Origin: Eubacteriales bacterium | GTDB taxonomy: Bacteria; Bacillota; Clostridia; Christensenellales; UMGS416 | Length of the DNA: 7,946 bases | Direction: 5' to 3' | Assembly: GCA_028709505.1 (NCBI GenBank) | Contig: JAQVWW010000038.1 | Coordinates: 1 to 7,946 of the forward strand | Shown: positions 6,492 to 7,946 of the stretch, in pieces | How the letters are laid out: every line of letters begins with the position of its first letter | How positions within the stretch are numbered: the first letter of the stretch is position 1 | Notes under the pieces: generated by a model | Told to the model about the DNA's origin: nothing | Databases searched by the model: none | Seen by the model: only the letters and a program-made list of their open reading frames with translations | Program-made: the position numbers and the translations under genes

Positions 6492-7331
6492 TCATAGATT
6501 GCGGCGCTGTTGCCAGACCATCATATCGCGGCGCGGCACAAAGCCCAAACTTTCGTATAGCGCCCGGGCATGGGCGTTATCGTCATCTACCAGCAGGCAC
6601 GGGATGCGATCCTTTTTCAGGATATAGCGCGCTACCTGACAGACCATATCGCGGGCGACGCCCTGCCGGCGGTATCGGTTTAATGTCGTCACACCGCCTA
6701 TCTGGCCGTAATGCGGCGTCCATGCCTGGATATGCGCCTGGGCCACCGGTACCCCCTGCCGATAGGCCACGAAATACGGCTCGTCGGCCTTGCGCTCTTT
6801 GAGCACGCGGCGCACAATGCTGTCGCGGGTGCGGTAGCCGAAGCCTTCATCCAGACAGCATGCGATGAAATACACAGTAGCCGCATCGCGGTGCCGGCGA
6901 CGAACGTCGGCCAGCGTCAGCTGCGGCTCTATATCCGGTAAATTCGCCATATCCAGCTGCATAAAATGCTGCAGCGCTACGTTCATCTGCTGTTTCAGAT
7001 CCGGCCGGGCGCTTAGCAGCCTCGCCATATCCTCTGCCGGCCCTATGGTGGTGGCCGACGGGTTCCGATACAGAAAATCGGCCATCTCGCCGGATACGCG
7101 CCCATCGGTACAGCATACCATGCACTGCGAGTTGTTATACAGCGCCAGCGCGCCGCCCAGCGTACCATCGGCGGCCCAGAAACCGTAATATTCGCCGCCG
7201 CGCAAAAAACGGCGATGGTTGACGATACCGGCGGACAGCAGATTGCCTATCATAAAAGCATTCCCCGCTTCGTCGGCCATCAGATATTGCTGCACGCCGG
7301 CGATATCGGCTTTGGATAGCACCCTATGCAT
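6492..7331 (-). CDS. GNAT family N-acetyltransferase
   Basis: A 279-residue protein whose C-terminal half (about 140-275) is a GNAT acetyltransferase domain that should transfer acetyl from acetyl-CoA to an unknown amine. Motif A is visible as IGGVTTLNRYRRQGVA (211-226), with the acetyl-CoA pyrophosphate loop R221-x-x-G224-x-A226. Motif B is N252..A256..LYESLGF (258-264). The N-terminal half (about 1-135) lacks a recognisable motif; it may be a degenerate second GNAT-like fold, as in many two-lobed members, but that is inference. Three cysteines at 70, 73 and 74 cluster in this half. The ATG at 7331 overlaps the murI stop by eight bases, with GGAGGAG 13 bases upstream inside murI, so coupled translation is likely. 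Substrate cannot be predicted; cell-wall amino sugars or amino acids would fit the neighbour but are unproven. Confidence 0.9.
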   Translation of the reverse strand: MHRVLSKADIAGVQQYLMADEAGNAFMIGNLLSAGIVNHRRFLRGGEYYGFWAADGTLGGALALYNNSQCMVCCTDGRVSGEMADFLYRNPSATTIGPAEDMARLLSARPDLKQQMNVALQHFMQLDMANLPDIEPQLTLADVRRRHRDAATVYFIACCLDEGFGYRTRDSIVRRVLKERKADEPYFVAYRQGVPVAQAHIQAWTPHYGQIGGVTTLNRYRRQGVARDMVCQVARYILKKDRIPCLLVDDDNAHARALYESLGFVPRRDMMVWQQRRNL

Positions 7332-7946
7332 ACGATCGTTCGGGCTCCTCCAGCTTCATTTGATAGAAATCTTCAAACAACGGTATCTGCGCCTCCCAGC
7401 CCGGCGTCGATAAAAACGCAACGCGCCCGGCGCCGGTGTTTGGGTTGAGAAGGGTGCTGTGGGCCAGTATCTGCTGCAGCTGGCGGGCCGTGCCGTCGGC
7501 GCCGTCAAAGATGTGGGCCCGGGGCAAAATGCCGCGAATATCACCGAGAATAAAACTATAATGCGTGCAGCCGATAACAATGCCCGCCGGCGGCGCCGGC
7601 AGGCCGGCAAACAATTGGGTAAGGTAGGCTATCATTTCCGGGCTGCCCGGCCCTGCCGTCTCCACCAGCCGCGACAGGCCCCGGCAAGGCAGCGGCACGA
7701 TGGTGTTGGTGTGTACATATTTCCCGGCCAGCTGGCGGAACTTATTCAGCCGCAGCGTGGCCTCGGTGGCCATGACGGCAATGGTTTGGCCGTGCAGCTC
7801 CTCACAGGCCGGTTTAACAGCCGGCTCCATGCCGATAATAGGGAACGCGAAAGACTGCCGCAGGCTCTCTACCGCGGCAGCCGTTGCCGTATTACAGGCC
7901 ACCACCAGGGCCTTGACGCCCCGGGCGGCTAAATTTTCGGCCCCCC
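7324..7946 (-). CDS. murI: glutamate racemase MurI, 5' partial
   Basis: MurI interconverts L- and D-glutamate by a two-cysteine mechanism and supplies D-Glu for the peptidoglycan stem peptide. Both catalytic cysteines are visible: ACNTATA near the right edge and GCTHYSF in the second half, each within its conserved motif. The reading frame is open to the window edge (GAENLAARGVKALVVACNTAT), so the first roughly 50-60 residues, including the N-terminal DSG region, lie outside. The GTG at 7905 is internal, since conserved racemase sequence continues upstream of it. The C-terminus has the usual DGADGTARQL segment and ends in EPERSYA, with the stop at 7324-7326 overlapped by the GNAT gene. It is the first visible gene of a probable three-gene operon. 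Confidence 0.93.
   Translation of the reverse strand, partial: GAENLAARGVKALVVACNTATAAAVESLRQSFAFPIIGMEPAVKPACEELHGQTIAVMATEATLRLNKFRQLAGKYVHTNTIVPLPCRGLSRLVETAGPGSPEMIAYLTQLFAGLPAPPAGIVIGCTHYSFILGDIRGILPRAHIFDGADGTARQLQQILAHSTLLNPNTGAGRVAFLSTPGWEAQIPLFEDFYQMKLEEPERSYA

Noticed and set aside
7903..7905. GTG as the murI start
   Set aside because: Conserved racemase sequence (GVKALVVACNTAT) continues upstream to the window edge, so the GTG is an internal Val codon of a partial gene.

Overview
The window carries six protein-coding genes, all on the minus strand, packed tightly in GC-rich DNA. Strong purine-rich ribosome binding sites, an HflX with an N-terminal metalloprotease-like domain, an EF-G paralogue of the EF-G-2 type and a C_GCAxxG_C_C protein together suggest a GC-rich member of the Clostridia, probably an uncultured gut-type (Oscillospirales-like) bacterium. 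The taxonomic placement is inferred from protein style only. I see no tRNA, rRNA, CRISPR array, insertion sequence, phage gene or other mobile DNA.

Read in transcription order (right to left), the first group is murI (glutamate racemase, 5' end beyond the window), a GNAT acetyltransferase overlapping it by 8 bases, and a small cysteine-rich C_GCAxxG_C_C protein 18 bases further on. These look like one operon. A 90-base gap with a plausible extended -10 promoter then leads to an EF-G-like GTPase. Its G3 and G4 motifs depart from canonical EF-G while the domain IV tip is kept. A strong intrinsic-terminator hairpin follows, lying directly against the ribosome binding site of hflX. The HflX carries a complete JAMM/RadC-like metal motif ahead of its GTPase domains, and its stop codon overlaps the start of a Nudix hydrolase gene (ATGA).

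A 223-base AT-rich gap follows, the largest gene-free stretch. It holds a possible promoter and a stem-loop with a T tract. The last gene is a c-di-GMP phosphodiesterase with an EAL domain and a CBS pair. It is cut by the left edge and interrupted by a one-base frameshift in a T6 run.

Functionally the middle of the window is a translation and ribosome-maintenance neighbourhood (EF-G-2 and HflX) with a nucleotide-sanitising-type Nudix enzyme. It is flanked by peptidoglycan precursor synthesis (MurI) and c-di-GMP turnover (EAL). No wholly new system is evident. The items most worth a second look are the JAMM-HflX architecture, the EF-G paralogue with an altered catalytic motif, the terminator abutting the hflX ribosome binding site, the structured leader of the EAL gene and the EAL frameshift.
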